Positions 7,426 to 16,870 of a stretch of 64,000 nt of DNA are shown piece after piece (the stretch's first letter is position 1; the number at the start of each line of letters is the position of its first letter). The translations under genes were made by a program, and so were the position numbers. This stretch comes from an uncultured Spirochaetaceae bacterium (GTDB lineage Bacteria > Spirochaetota > Spirochaetia > Sphaerochaetales > Sphaerochaetaceae). The notes below the pieces were generated by a model. It saw nothing but the letters and a program-made list of their open reading frames with translations, ran no database searches and was not told where the DNA came from. The stretch is taken from assembly GCA_944392985.1 (NCBI GenBank), contig CALXYL010000002.1:1-64000 (forward strand), given 5' to 3'.

Positions 7426-8452
7426 GGAAGGGCTTAAGGCCGCATGGCTGGATGAGGAGAAGAACCGCATCCTCTCCGAGCATCCGGATGCGGAGATACA
7501 CACGCTTTTCGTGGGAGATGACAAGGGAGAGGATCTTGAAGCCATCCTCTCACAGCCTTCCCTCTTCTCCTCATTCCGGCTTGCCATCATCAAGCAGTAT
7601 GAGAACAGGACGGGAAAGGATACCTTCGACAAGGCCCTGATAGACTTCCTTGCCTCAAAGGATAGCGATGCTGAATTCATCATCCTCTCGACGGAGAAAT
7701 CGAAGTCAAAGCTCAGCCAGAAAATCGCTTCCGACAGCAATGTGGAGATAAGGTTCTTCTGGGAGATGTTCGAGAGGGACAAGCGTGACTGGATACGCAC
7801 CGCATTCAGCAAGGAGGGATTCCGCATAAGCGAGAGCGGGATCTCCGAAGTGCTTTTCACCGTGGAGAACAATACCGCTGACATGAGGAATCTCGTGACA
7901 GCGCTGTCCATATTCTTCCATGCCACATCACCATCAAAGAAAGAGATCACCGATGATGATATAGCCGTATACGCCCAGCAGACACGCGGAGAAGACGGAA
8001 ACACGCTTTTCCAGGCCATCGCGGAGAAGGATCTGGGCAGAGCAGAGACCATACTCTCAGCAATCATAGGCTCTGATACACAGGCTCCGATCAGGGCATT
8101 CTCCACGATCTCGCAGCGCTTCAGGCAGCTTGAGAGCTTCGAGATGCTCAAGCAGAGAGGGATGACTGAGAAAGAGGCATTTGAGAATGCGGACTCCCTC
8201 TCCCCGTATGCCGTGTTCTATCCGACAAAGGGCATCAAGGGGCGAGACCAGGCTGTATTCAGGAAAGCCGCCGCATCATACCCTCTCCAGACTGTCAGGA
8301 AGATCATTATCTATCTCGGCAGGATGGATGACAAGGTAAAGAACTCCAGCACAGAATGGCTCCAGCCAATCCTCTCCTCCATACTTGCCACCATCATCCT
8401 TCGGGGAGGCGTGGAAACGGAGCTCTCGCTCTCAGGGCTCTCCCTCGGCTAG
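7400..8452 (+). CDS. holA: DNA polymerase III delta subunit
   Basis: 350 residues. The N-terminal domain has HILLGPEEGLKAAWLDEE and a degenerate ATPase-like fold (1-140). A middle lid domain and a C-terminal collar domain with IRAFSTISQRFRQL follow (about 210-340). HolA opens the beta clamp in the clamp-loader complex. GGAGGG at 7391-7396 sits 3 nt before ATG, and the gene overlaps the LexA-like gene by 26 bases. It is the last gene of the block, and its stop overlaps the convergent uvrC stop. Confidence 0.88.
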   Translation: MNHILLGPEEGLKAAWLDEEKNRILSEHPDAEIHTLFVGDDKGEDLEAILSQPSLFSSFRLAIIKQYENRTGKDTFDKALIDFLASKDSDAEFIILSTEKSKSKLSQKIASDSNVEIRFFWEMFERDKRDWIRTAFSKEGFRISESGISEVLFTVENNTADMRNLVTALSIFFHATSPSKKEITDDDIAVYAQQTRGEDGNTLFQAIAEKDLGRAETILSAIIGSDTQAPIRAFSTISQRFRQLESFEMLKQRGMTEKEAFENADSLSPYAVFYPTKGIKGRDQAVFRKAAASYPLQTVRKIIIYLGRMDDKVKNSSTEWLQPILSSILATIILRGGVETELSLSGLSLG

Positions 8453-10224
8453 AAGTTCAGCTTATGCAGGACACGCTCTGCCACAGTGACTGGAATCGAG
8501 GCGCCCTTCGCCAGTTCCTTGGCAGAGAGTGAGAGTATTGCCTCTACAGAGCCGTACTTCTGCATGATCCGCTTCGATCTCTCCTTCCCGATGCCATCAA
8601 TGGATTCAAGAAGCGAGAAGGATGCCTCGCGGCTCCTCATGCGCTGGTTGAATGATGTAGCGAAACGATGGCACTCATCCCTCACTGCGATCAGGACACG
8701 GAGCCCCGGATCGCTATGATCGAGAAGAAGTGATTCCCTATCACCGGGGAACACGATCTCCTCATGCTCCTTGGCAAGCCCGACAACGGGGAAACCGAGG
8801 CCCAGCGCGGAAAGGGAATCGAGCGCGGCACTCACCTGCCCCTTTCCTCCATCGACCATCAGAAGATCAGGCATCTCCGCACCTTCATTGAGAAGCCTCT
8901 GGTAACGGCGCCCGACAGCTTCCCTCATTGACTGGAAGTCATCGATCCTGCCCTCAAGGGACTTCATCGAGAAATGCCTATACTCCCTGTTCGACGGATT
9001 GCCATCCCTGAACACGATGAGCGAAGCGACTGTATACTTCCCTGATAGCTGCGCTATATCAAAGCCCTCGATGTGCCGTGGAAGCACCTGGAGCCCAAGC
9101 TCCTTCTGAAGCGCTTCCAGCGATGGGGTGTTATCCACTTCCTTGAGGCGCTTCTCCACATCGCGCGAGGCATTCTCCGCAGCCATCCTCAGTATCCTGT
9201 AGTGCTTTCCCTCATTAGGCACCGTGATGAACACAGGAGAGCCAAGCTCATCATTGAAATAACGGGAAAGAAGCCCTGTATCGATATCGCAGGAGACGAA
9301 TATCTCCTGGGGAAGCGTATCACCATCGCTGTAATACTGCACGAGGAACGAGAAGAGAGTCTCCGTCTCATCCCCGAGGCATTCCGCCCTGTAGAGGGCC
9401 TTGCCGATCAACCGCCCCGCGCGGAACTGCATGATCGATATCGTGCAGAGATAGCTTCTCATCTCGATCGCAGCGTAATCACGGCTATCGGCGGAGAAAT
9501 CCTCGACCATCTGGTTCTTCTGCATCACCGTCAGTGCCTTCATCTGATCACGCTTCTTCGCAGCTGTCTCGAAATCCAGCTCCCTCGCGGCCCTCTGCAT
9601 CTCATGCTCGACCTGCTTAATCATCGATGAATCATCACCGGAAAGGAAATCCTCTATCTCCTTGATATACCGGCCATATTCCTTCTCATCCACGGCATCG
9701 ATGCAAGGCCCTGAGCATTTATGGATATGGTAATACAGACATGGCGTTTTCCGCTTCTTCAGCACTCCGGAGCAGTGGCGAAGAGGATAGTTGTCCTCCA
9801 CCATCTTCAGATATGCATCCAGCCTCATCCCATCGGGATAGGGACCATAGTAAACAGACCCGTCCTTTATTACGCGACGTGTCTTGAACACCCGGGGGAA
9901 CGCTTCCTTGGTGATGCGTATCACAGGATAGCTCTTGCCGTCCTTGAGCAGGATGTTGTAATGGGGGTTATACTTCTTTATGAGGTTGTTCTCAAGGATC
10001 AGGGCCTCATACTCATTGCCGGTTATGACGTAATCAATGGTGTCGATCTTCTCAACAAGGGCCGCTGTCTTGGCATTGCGGTTGGGAAGGAAGTACGAAG
10101 TGACGCGGCGGCGCAGGTTCTTGGCCTTGCCGACATAGATAACGGTACCTTCCCTGTTCTTCATCAGATAGCAGCCAGGATCCTCAGGCATCTGGCGCGC
10201 CATCTCCCGTGCGCTTGCAGACAT
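8449..10224 (-). CDS. uvrC: Excinuclease ABC subunit C
   Basis: 591 residues: GIY-YIG nuclease domain at the N-terminus (PEDPGCYLMK, GTVIYVGKAKNLRRR), the Cys-containing segment after it, a UVR motif (MQRAARELDFETAAKKRDQ), the RNase H-like 5' nuclease domain (IEGFDIAQLSGK, MVDGGKGQV) and a C-terminal helix-hairpin-helix. It makes both incisions in nucleotide excision repair after UvrA-UvrB recognition. I place the start at 10224 because a -10 box lies 6 nt upstream; a longer in-frame form would begin at 10275 but would overlap the divergent gene's promoter. Confidence 0.96.
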   Translation of the reverse strand: MSASAREMARQMPEDPGCYLMKNREGTVIYVGKAKNLRRRVTSYFLPNRNAKTAALVEKIDTIDYVITGNEYEALILENNLIKKYNPHYNILLKDGKSYPVIRITKEAFPRVFKTRRVIKDGSVYYGPYPDGMRLDAYLKMVEDNYPLRHCSGVLKKRKTPCLYYHIHKCSGPCIDAVDEKEYGRYIKEIEDFLSGDDSSMIKQVEHEMQRAARELDFETAAKKRDQMKALTVMQKNQMVEDFSADSRDYAAIEMRSYLCTISIMQFRAGRLIGKALYRAECLGDETETLFSFLVQYYSDGDTLPQEIFVSCDIDTGLLSRYFNDELGSPVFITVPNEGKHYRILRMAAENASRDVEKRLKEVDNTPSLEALQKELGLQVLPRHIEGFDIAQLSGKYTVASLIVFRDGNPSNREYRHFSMKSLEGRIDDFQSMREAVGRRYQRLLNEGAEMPDLLMVDGGKGQVSAALDSLSALGLGFPVVGLAKEHEEIVFPGDRESLLLDHSDPGLRVLIAVRDECHRFATSFNQRMRSREASFSLLESIDGIGKERSKRIMQKYGSVEAILSLSAKELAKGASIPVTVAERVLHKLNF

Positions 10225-10230
10225 AACCAG

Positions 10231-10236
10231 AGGATA
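10231..10236 (-). promoter_or_regulatory. -10 box of a leaderless transcript (uvrC)
   Basis: TATCCT on the minus strand, 6 nt before the ATG at 10224. Confidence 0.45.
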
Positions 10237-10262
10237 GCCACGACAAAGCGCTTTGGCAACGC

Positions 10263-10268
10263 TATACT
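10263..10268 (+). promoter_or_regulatory. -10 box of a leaderless transcript (SPL-like gene)
   Basis: TATACT lies 7 nt before the ATG at 10276. The divergent uvrC -10 is only about 30 bp away, so the two promoters are back to back. Confidence 0.5.
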
Positions 10269-10275
10269 TTACCAT

Positions 10276-11508
10276 ATGCCAGCATTGCAGGAACTCATCA
10301 GCTCATTCAGCCAGGAGGAAAGGGAAGCCCTTGATGCCCTCTTCTCCCGCTATCATTTCACAGAGAGCCAGAAGCTGGAGATTGCGAAGGATGAATCCGA
10401 TCTCCGTCAATGGAAGGAGCCCTCTTTCATCCCAGCAGCGCCATACAGCAGGATAGACAGCAGGAAGGACGGAAGAAAGGGAGATGCATTCATGAAAGCG
10501 CTTAGGGAACACATGGATCACCTGCGTTCCTCCGAGACAGACTACTCCACATTCTTCCCTGAAGTGAAGCCGAGGGAGAAGTGCACATCCCGCTTCGTCG
10601 ACAAGCGCATCGTGCTTGGACGCTGTCCCTGCCCTGTCGATGGGGAGAAGACCCGATGCTGCCGCCTGAGGACGCTCGATGCCATAGAGCAGTGCGCATT
10701 CTCATGCTCCTACTGCTCTGTACAGGCTTTCTACAACGAGAACGAGATCCACGCTGTCTCTGGTATCAAGGAGAAGCTCCTTGCATGCACCCCTGATCCA
10801 GACGTATGGCATATAGGGACCGGACAGGCTTCGGACTCGCTCCTTTTCGGGGATGACTTCGGAACGCTGTCAGCGCTCTCCGCCTTCGCTGAGAAGCATC
10901 CGGAGATCATCATCGAGCTCAAGAGCAAGAGCGCAAGGAATGTCTTTGACAGGAAGTATCCGAGGAACATGGTGTTCACATGGTCGCTCAACGCGCCGAC
11001 GATCATAGAAAAGGAGGAGCATCTCACCGCCTCGCTGGAAGGCAGGCTGGAGAATGCGGAAAGGGCGAGGGACAATGGCAACCTCGTAGGCTTCCATATA
11101 CATCCAATGGTCTATTTCAAAGGTTGGGATGAGGAATATCCACGGCTTGCAAAGATGATCGAGAGCCGTTTCCGTCCGGAAGATGTCTGCATGGTGGGAA
11201 TCGGTACGCTGACATTCACCAAAGCGGTTATCAGGCATCTTAGGGAGCGCGGTGACGAGAGCCGTGTGCTGGAGATGGATCTCGTGCCGGCATCTGGAAA
11301 GTTCTCCTATCCCCTGGAGACGAAGGAGAGGATGTTCTCCACTGTATTCCACTCATTTTCAGAGGCATTCAGGAACAATGTGTTTTTCTATCTATGCATG
11401 GAGGATCCCTCGCTCTGGATGCCGGCCCTTGGAAGGGAATACAGCTCGGACAGGGAATTCGAGGAGGATATGAAGAGGCACTACAGAGAGGCCGTCGCCA
11501 GGCTATAG
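10276..11508 (+). CDS. SPL-family radical SAM protein (spore photolyase-like)
   Basis: 410 residues with the SAM-binding cluster motif CAFSCSYC (Cys140, 144, 147), in the CxxxCxxC form. The fold and conserved blocks (DIWHIGTG-like VWHIGTGQASDS, ELKSKS, VFTWSLNAP, GFHIHPM) belong to the SPL family. In spore formers SplB reverses the spore photoproduct thymine dimer; members in non-spore-formers have no proven role. Three extra Cys (117, 119, 128-129 region) precede the cluster. Being divergent from uvrC suggests a DNA-damage role, but that is inference. The long upstream reading frame is antisense to uvrC and is not part of this gene. Confidence 0.85.
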   Translation: MPALQELISSFSQEEREALDALFSRYHFTESQKLEIAKDESDLRQWKEPSFIPAAPYSRIDSRKDGRKGDAFMKALREHMDHLRSSETDYSTFFPEVKPREKCTSRFVDKRIVLGRCPCPVDGEKTRCCRLRTLDAIEQCAFSCSYCSVQAFYNENEIHAVSGIKEKLLACTPDPDVWHIGTGQASDSLLFGDDFGTLSALSAFAEKHPEIIIELKSKSARNVFDRKYPRNMVFTWSLNAPTIIEKEEHLTASLEGRLENAERARDNGNLVGFHIHPMVYFKGWDEEYPRLAKMIESRFRPEDVCMVGIGTLTFTKAVIRHLRERGDESRVLEMDLVPASGKFSYPLETKERMFSTVFHSFSEAFRNNVFFYLCMEDPSLWMPALGREYSSDREFEEDMKRHYREAVARL

Positions 11509-12492
11509 ACCTCTTGTGCTTTCACTTTCCAGGATGGGAATCGGGACAATGCCCTGCTCTTCCCTGCTTCCAGAGAGGAAGGAGATCAGATGGCGCGCGG
11601 AGAGCGATCCAAGCTCAAGCCTCCTGTTCTCCCATGCCGTCCATTCCCCATGCGTTCCCGGCCAGTCATCCTCAAGCACAGCGCCGAAGATACCGTGTCC
11701 AGGGTATATTCCCCTCTCCTGGAATATAGGGGTGAAGAGATCAAGGATGAAGAACCTGTCGAATATGACAGCACCTGCCGAGATCACGGAAGTGGCATCA
11801 GAGGGAGTGACTGAGTCGCTTATCGGGATATCGACGACAGTGATTGACCGCCGCTTGCATGCAGCATGCAGATAAGCGCTCTTATCCTCAGATGGCTCTG
11901 CTGCTGAAAGGCTTGATGAGACGTATGCAATCCTGTCAAAACGCCTTGAAAGGATCTCCACGAGGCTGTCGACAGCTTCCTCATATCCAAACGTGACGCA
12001 GTGCACAGGGCGTCCATGTCCGATTTCCCTTCTGCCTACGAACACCAGCGGATAATCCTGCTTCATAAGCGACACGATATGCTCATCATCCCTCATGACA
12101 CCGATCATGATTGCCCCGGAAGCGAGGCGGATACGGGAGCTCCGGGACTTGTCCTGCCCCCAGTTATTGAGGATCAGGATGTCATATCCCTCCCTTTCCG
12201 CCTCCTGCTGTATGCCAGCGAAGAAGAGGTAGTATTCGCTTCTCGGATCGGAAGGGAAGATGTTCTCATAGGTAAAGACAGCGATGATATGGTTGTCATC
12301 ACCGGTCTTGAGATGCTGGGCTGCTGCATTGGGAACGTATCCAAGGGAGGACGCCGCGCGCAGCACGACGCGCCTCCGTGAATCACTGACCCTTATGCTC
12401 TGCCCCGCCTTCCCGCTCAGGACTGCAGAGGCAGTGGCAACGGAGACCCCGGCCTTTGAGGCAACATCGGAGAGTGTGACCCGCCTATTCAA
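11503..12492 (-). CDS. LacI-family transcriptional regulator
   Basis: 329 residues: N-terminal LacI helix-turn-helix (TLSDVASKAGVSVATASAVL) and hinge helix (SLGYVPNAAAQHL), then a periplasmic-binding-protein-like sugar sensor domain. It is the last gene of the minus-strand sugar operon and overlaps the FAD oxidoreductase by 8 bases, so it probably controls its own operon. The perfect palindrome at 16871-16888 next to the operon promoter is the likely operator. Its inducer is unknown. It converges with the SPL-like gene, and their stops overlap. Confidence 0.92.
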   Translation of the reverse strand: MNRRVTLSDVASKAGVSVATASAVLSGKAGQSIRVSDSRRRVVLRAASSLGYVPNAAAQHLKTGDDNHIIAVFTYENIFPSDPRSEYYLFFAGIQQEAEREGYDILILNNWGQDKSRSSRIRLASGAIMIGVMRDDEHIVSLMKQDYPLVFVGRREIGHGRPVHCVTFGYEEAVDSLVEILSRRFDRIAYVSSSLSAAEPSEDKSAYLHAACKRRSITVVDIPISDSVTPSDATSVISAGAVIFDRFFILDLFTPIFQERGIYPGHGIFGAVLEDDWPGTHGEWTAWENRRLELGSLSARHLISFLSGSREEQGIVPIPILESESTRGL

Positions 12493-13840
12493 CTATCGCA
12501 CCATCCTTCCGAAGGATGTCACGCAGCGCATCGGTATCGACATCAAGCGGGGATATGCCGCTCTTTGAGGCTATCGCGGCTGCCGTGCCCGCCGCCTGCC
12601 CTGTTGCAGTGCAGCATGGGCTGACACGGAGCGATGCGTGCGCCTCGAAGGTGCAGGAGATATCGCGCCCGGCGGCCATGATGTTCCCGACTGTGCTGTT
12701 TATCAGGCACCTGTAGGGAATCGAATAGTAAGCGCCGGAACGAAGGAACGTCGTCTTCGTCTCCGCACCATCGGAATGTATGTCGATCGGATAACCGCAG
12801 CAGGCGATCCCGTCGCTGAACTTCGTCTCGGAAAGGATATCCTCAGCGGTGATGGAATAGACACCGGACATACGTCCAGAGCTGCGGACACCGATCTTTG
12901 GACCGGAAGTGAGCAGCAGCGCATTCTCGAATCCCGGGATATGCTTCCTCAAAAAGCCGTACATCTCCCATACCTGACGCCTTCCCTCAGTCTCCGCCGC
13001 GGAGATATCAAAGGGATTGAGGGGATCCAGGCGGGGAACACGCGTCATGTTGACTATGACCTCATCGGGATTGTTTGTCTCGAAGCAGAGCACTATATCC
13101 CTGTCGATATCCAGCTCACCTGATTCAATCCCCTTCTTCATTATGTCCTGGAAGCCGGAGAACGAGAGGCGGACAGCCTTCTTCTCCAGTCCCTTCTCAT
13201 GAGGAGCGAGGAATGGGAAGATCTCGACATGCTCCTCCATGATGGAGCGGATGCAGTTGATATCCACACCTGAGAGCTTGAAGTTCATCGTCATCGGCTG
13301 ATTCACCCCATCTCCCTTCCTGCCGGATTCAACGGGAACGGAAGCGCACTTCAGGAGAACAGCATCCCCTGTCGCATCAATGAACACCTTGCCCTTGACT
13401 GTTATGGATGAACCAAGGGATGAGACTGTGACGGAGCGGGCAGTACCGTCGATGACATCAGCAGAGACGATCTTCGCATGATAGAGTATCTCCGCACCGC
13501 TCTCCAGCACCATCAGCTCAAGCTCCCTCTTCATGCCTTCGGCATCGAATGGGGTCACAGTATAGGTATAGCCGGTACTGTCAACCGTATGCCCAGGGGA
13601 GAGCCCCTTTGACTTGAGCCTGGCAATAAGCTCTTCCCCAAGCCCCTTTATGACCTGCTCATCCCCTGCATGGAATGTCATCATCGGTCCTGTTCCGCAG
13701 AGCGTCAAGGAACCGCCGAGGAAGCCTGATTCCTCTAGGATGAGGGTTTTCGCACCATGTCTGGCAGCTGCAGTCGCGGCAAGCGATCCTGCGATCCCAC
13801 CACCTGCGACCACTACTTCATAATCAAGCTCGCTTTTCAT
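12485..13840 (-). CDS. FAD-dependent oxidoreductase
   Basis: 451 residues with an N-terminal Rossmann dinucleotide motif (VVVAGGGIAGSLAATAAARHG followed by acidic LEE), a GDATGDA-like FAD loop (FIDATGDAVLLKCAS), and a C-terminal block with NIMAAGRDIS and ASLRVSPCCTATGQAAG. This is the FAD_oxidored (PF12831) type that often lies in carbohydrate operons, where it probably oxidises or reduces a sugar-derived substrate. The substrate cannot be told from sequence. It sits between the ABC permease and the LacI regulator in one operon. Confidence 0.85.
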   Translation of the reverse strand: MKSELDYEVVVAGGGIAGSLAATAAARHGAKTLILEESGFLGGSLTLCGTGPMMTFHAGDEQVIKGLGEELIARLKSKGLSPGHTVDSTGYTYTVTPFDAEGMKRELELMVLESGAEILYHAKIVSADVIDGTARSVTVSSLGSSITVKGKVFIDATGDAVLLKCASVPVESGRKGDGVNQPMTMNFKLSGVDINCIRSIMEEHVEIFPFLAPHEKGLEKKAVRLSFSGFQDIMKKGIESGELDIDRDIVLCFETNNPDEVIVNMTRVPRLDPLNPFDISAAETEGRRQVWEMYGFLRKHIPGFENALLLTSGPKIGVRSSGRMSGVYSITAEDILSETKFSDGIACCGYPIDIHSDGAETKTTFLRSGAYYSIPYRCLINSTVGNIMAAGRDISCTFEAHASLRVSPCCTATGQAAGTAAAIASKSGISPLDVDTDALRDILRKDGAIVE

Positions 13841-13849
13841 CTTCCCTCC

Positions 13850-14680
13850 TTATTTCATGCCCGATGTGACCATCGCATTCGAGATCTTGTTCTGGAATAT
13901 CAGATAGAAGATCATGACAGGAATGACGGAAAGCGTCGTTGCTGCAAGCTGCAGGTTCCACTGTGGCAATCCATAGGTGTCATTGAAGTTCGAAAGGGAT
14001 AGCGGCAGCGTGAACTTGCTCAGGCTTGAGATGAATACAAGCGGCTCAAGGTACATGTTCCATACCGAGAGGAATGCAAGGATCGCCGCGGATGAAAGCA
14101 CAGGCACCGAGATCGGAAGCATAATGCGGAAGAAGATACCGGCAGGACGCAGTCCATCAAGGCGCGCCGCCTCCTCAAGCTCCTTCGGCACGGTGATGAA
14201 GTGCTGGCGCAGCATGAATGCGGAGAAAGCACCCTGCGAGCAGAAGATCGGTATGAGGATAAGCGGCACAAGCGAATCGTTGGCGCCTATCCTGTTCATC
14301 ATGAAGTACATCGGCACGATCGTAACCTCAATCGGCATCATCAGCGCCGTAAGCAGCAGGATGAAAAGCGATGAGCGTCCGGGGAAGCGGAGACGTGCGA
14401 AGGCATATCCCGACAGAGCGGATATAAGGACGTTGCCTGCCGTACCGAGAAGGGCGACAAGAAGCGTGTTCATATAATGCCTTGCGAACGGCTGCACGCG
14501 GAATATCTCTATATAGTTCTCCCACATCCACGACTTCGGCAGCAGCGTGGGCTTGTCGAATATCTCGTTTATGTTATTCAGTGAATTCGTGATCATCCAC
14601 CAGAATGGATAGATGAATACGATTACGATAAGAGCCACCACTATGTAGTAGATGACATTCTTTGCGGTTCTACTCCTCAT
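13850..14680 (-). CDS. Sugar ABC transporter permease, MalG type
   Basis: 276 residues with six predicted transmembrane segments and the inner-membrane permease EAA loop (ELEEAARLDGLRPAGIFFRIMLP), which docks with the ATPase. The N-terminal FIYPFWWMITNSL and C-terminal MFYLIFQNKISNAMVTSGMK match the CUT1 family. It overlaps the MalF-type partner by 11 bases. No ATPase gene is in the operon, so a shared MsmK/UgpC-type ATPase from elsewhere is expected. Confidence 0.93.
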   Translation of the reverse strand: MRSRTAKNVIYYIVVALIVIVFIYPFWWMITNSLNNINEIFDKPTLLPKSWMWENYIEIFRVQPFARHYMNTLLVALLGTAGNVLISALSGYAFARLRFPGRSSLFILLLTALMMPIEVTIVPMYFMMNRIGANDSLVPLILIPIFCSQGAFSAFMLRQHFITVPKELEEAARLDGLRPAGIFFRIMLPISVPVLSSAAILAFLSVWNMYLEPLVFISSLSKFTLPLSLSNFNDTYGLPQWNLQLAATTLSVIPVMIFYLIFQNKISNAMVTSGMK

Positions 14681-15569
14681 AATACGAAGCCCTCTTCCTA
14701 AGTGACCACTGGATGATCGTAAGCACCAGGACTATAGCGAACAGCACCACCGCAACCGACGATGCGTACCCGATATTGAACGTCTTGAAAGCCTGATGGT
14801 AGATGTAGTACACGAGCACCATCGTCGATCCTTCAGGACCGCCATCTGTCATCAGCTTGATCGTGTCGAATACCCTCATCGATCCGATGACAGTAACGAT
14901 CATGACCATGAGTATGGATGGCATCAGCAGAGGCAGCTTTATCTTCCAGAAGAGCACCGGCTTCGTCGCGCCGTCGATGCGCCCTGCCTCAAGCACATCC
15001 TGGGGAAGATTCATAACTGCCCCCATGAAGATGAGGACATTCATGCCAAGGTTCTTCAGGACCCTGGAGATGACTACAGAGAGCATCGCCCATCCCTTCT
15101 CATGCAGCCAGTTCGGCCCCTCTATACCGATGAACGACAGGATATAATTGAGAGGGCCTGCGTCGCCGCCCTGGAAGAGGTACTTGAATACGATTGCCCA
15201 GGCGACGCCGGATGTGATCACAGGAAGGAATATAACGCTCCTGACGATCTTCGTTCCCGCAGCGTTTGCCCCAAGATAGAGAGCAAGCGCCAGCGAGAGC
15301 ACAAGGTTAAGCGGGACGACCCCCAGGGAGAACACGATCGTATTCTTCAGCGTGAGGAAGAAAAGATCGTCATTCACCAGGGTTTCGTAGTTGTCCAGTC
15401 CAGTGAATCCCATATTGCCGAAGAGGAGGTTACGGGATTCAAAGGAATAGACGAATACCATTACAAGAGGAACCAGGACAAGGATTATGAATCCAAGCAT
15501 CTGAGGCAGTATGAAGAGATATCCTGTCACTGCCTCCCCTCTTGCGAGCTTTGATTGTCTTGAGGCCAT
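14670..15569 (-). CDS. Sugar ABC transporter permease, MalF type
   Basis: 299 residues with six predicted membrane helices starting with GYLFILPQMLGFIILVLVP, typical of CUT1 family permeases. The EAA loop reads DVLEAGRIDGATKPVLFWKI. It forms the membrane channel with the MalG-type permease next to it. Its start lies 14 bases after the binding-protein stop, with a GGAGGA-type ribosome site. Confidence 0.93.
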   Translation of the reverse strand: MASRQSKLARGEAVTGYLFILPQMLGFIILVLVPLVMVFVYSFESRNLLFGNMGFTGLDNYETLVNDDLFFLTLKNTIVFSLGVVPLNLVLSLALALYLGANAAGTKIVRSVIFLPVITSGVAWAIVFKYLFQGGDAGPLNYILSFIGIEGPNWLHEKGWAMLSVVISRVLKNLGMNVLIFMGAVMNLPQDVLEAGRIDGATKPVLFWKIKLPLLMPSILMVMIVTVIGSMRVFDTIKLMTDGGPEGSTMVLVYYIYHQAFKTFNIGYASSVAVVLFAIVLVLTIIQWSLRKRASYYEE

Positions 15570-15583
15570 GGTTCCTCCTTCAG

Positions 15584-16855
15584 TTATTTGATGTAGTTGG
15601 CGTAAACGCCGGCTACAGCATCGAGAACTGCCTGAACATCAGCATCCGGTGTCCAGAGCCTGTCCCATACGATCCTTGACTCGACTTCGATCTGCGGATA
15701 CATCACATGCGACGGAAGAACCCTTCCTGTCTCGATGGACGCTGCAACCGCTGTTGACATCTGATCTGCTGTGAGCAGTGGCTGGGATGTAAGGAAGTCA
15801 GGAGACTCAAGAACGGTCTTTCTTGCTGGCGGCCAGATTCCTGCCATGCGTGCAACGCACTCCTCGTTGGTCATATACGCAACGAGCTTCTTCGCGATAT
15901 CAACATTGTCGCCCTTGCTGAAAGCACCGATTCCCGCCTGTCCGATAATAGGCACATCACCCATCGGTCCTGCTGGCATCGGGGCGATTCCCCATGCGAA
16001 ATCAGCATCGGCAAGGTTGGAGACCCTGGATACCTGGGCAGCTGTCATAGCAGCTGATCCTGCAAAGAAATTGGACTGATCCCCAGGAGGAACGACGGAG
16101 CCATCATCATAGACCATGTCATGGAAGAGCTGGACTGCTGCAGCGGATTCCGGCGTGTTGATGAGGATCTGGCCATCGCTTGTCCATGCATCTCCGCCAT
16201 AGGAGCGGATGATCGGGCAGAGGTTGTGGAGGATGCGGACATCGTATCCACCGCCATCAACAGTCTGGTAACCCCATACGCCTGTTGCGTCCTTGATCGC
16301 CTTGCTTGCCTCGCGGAATGTCTCCCAGGTCCAGTTGCCTTCAGCAACGAGCTGATCAGGTGTCGCGATTCCAGCCTGGGCGAAAAGATCCGCATTGTAG
16401 AGCATGAAGAACGGGCTTGTTGAGAACGGGACTGCGTATGTCACGCCATCAGCCTGCCAGAGCTCCATTGCCTTTGCGGAGAAATCCGAGGGATCATACT
16501 CTGCAAGCTCAGCATCAAGCGGTGCAAGAAGGCCGGACTGGATGAATGCAGGAGCGGAAGTCTCAAGCACCCAGAATACGTCCGGAGCCTCAGATCCCTG
16601 AAGCTCAAGGGAGAGCTTCGTGTTGTATTCGCCGAAATCGATTGACTCGAACTCTGCCACGATCTCTATTCCTTCCTTTGCTGCGAACTCATCAACAAAG
16701 CTGGAAAGAAGTGCTATCTGGTCAGGATTCGCTGTCCATGTGGCGATCTTGATCTCTACGGGCCCTGATGCCCCCCCCTGTTCAGCAGGGGCCTGCGCCA
16801 TTGCGGGGATTGCGAGGACTGCAAGTGCCAGAAGCACTGCCATCATTCTTCTCAT
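15584..16855 (-). CDS. Extracellular solute-binding protein (sugar ABC importer)
   Basis: 423 residues with a cleavable signal peptide (basic MRRMM, hydrophobic core, likely cleavage after AMA at 20). The body is a family 1 solute-binding protein (APDVFWVLETS, ALPFSTSPF-like AVPFSTSPFFMLYNADLF, WTWETFREASKAI). There is no lipobox, so it is probably periplasmic and free. A run of eight G bases encodes Gln-Gly-Gly right after the signal peptide (residues 26-28), a possible slippage site. It is the first gene after the palindromic operator. Confidence 0.93.
   Translation of the reverse strand: MRRMMAVLLALAVLAIPAMAQAPAEQGGASGPVEIKIATWTANPDQIALLSSFVDEFAAKEGIEIVAEFESIDFGEYNTKLSLELQGSEAPDVFWVLETSAPAFIQSGLLAPLDAELAEYDPSDFSAKAMELWQADGVTYAVPFSTSPFFMLYNADLFAQAGIATPDQLVAEGNWTWETFREASKAIKDATGVWGYQTVDGGGYDVRILHNLCPIIRSYGGDAWTSDGQILINTPESAAAVQLFHDMVYDDGSVVPPGDQSNFFAGSAAMTAAQVSRVSNLADADFAWGIAPMPAGPMGDVPIIGQAGIGAFSKGDNVDIAKKLVAYMTNEECVARMAGIWPPARKTVLESPDFLTSQPLLTADQMSTAVAASIETGRVLPSHVMYPQIEVESRIVWDRLWTPDADVQAVLDAVAGVYANYIK
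16771..16778 (-). repeat. G8 homopolymer inside binding-protein gene
   Basis: Eight consecutive G (C on the plus strand) cover the codons just after the signal peptide. Gain or loss of one base would frameshift the mature protein. Confidence 0.9.
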
Positions 16856-16870
16856 AATCTCCTCCTTTTG

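Noticed and set aside
9721-10275. Long in-frame extension upstream of the SPL-like gene
   Set aside because: It is antisense to uvrC, and the proper ATG at 10276 has a -10 box 7 nt upstream; the extension has no family similarity.
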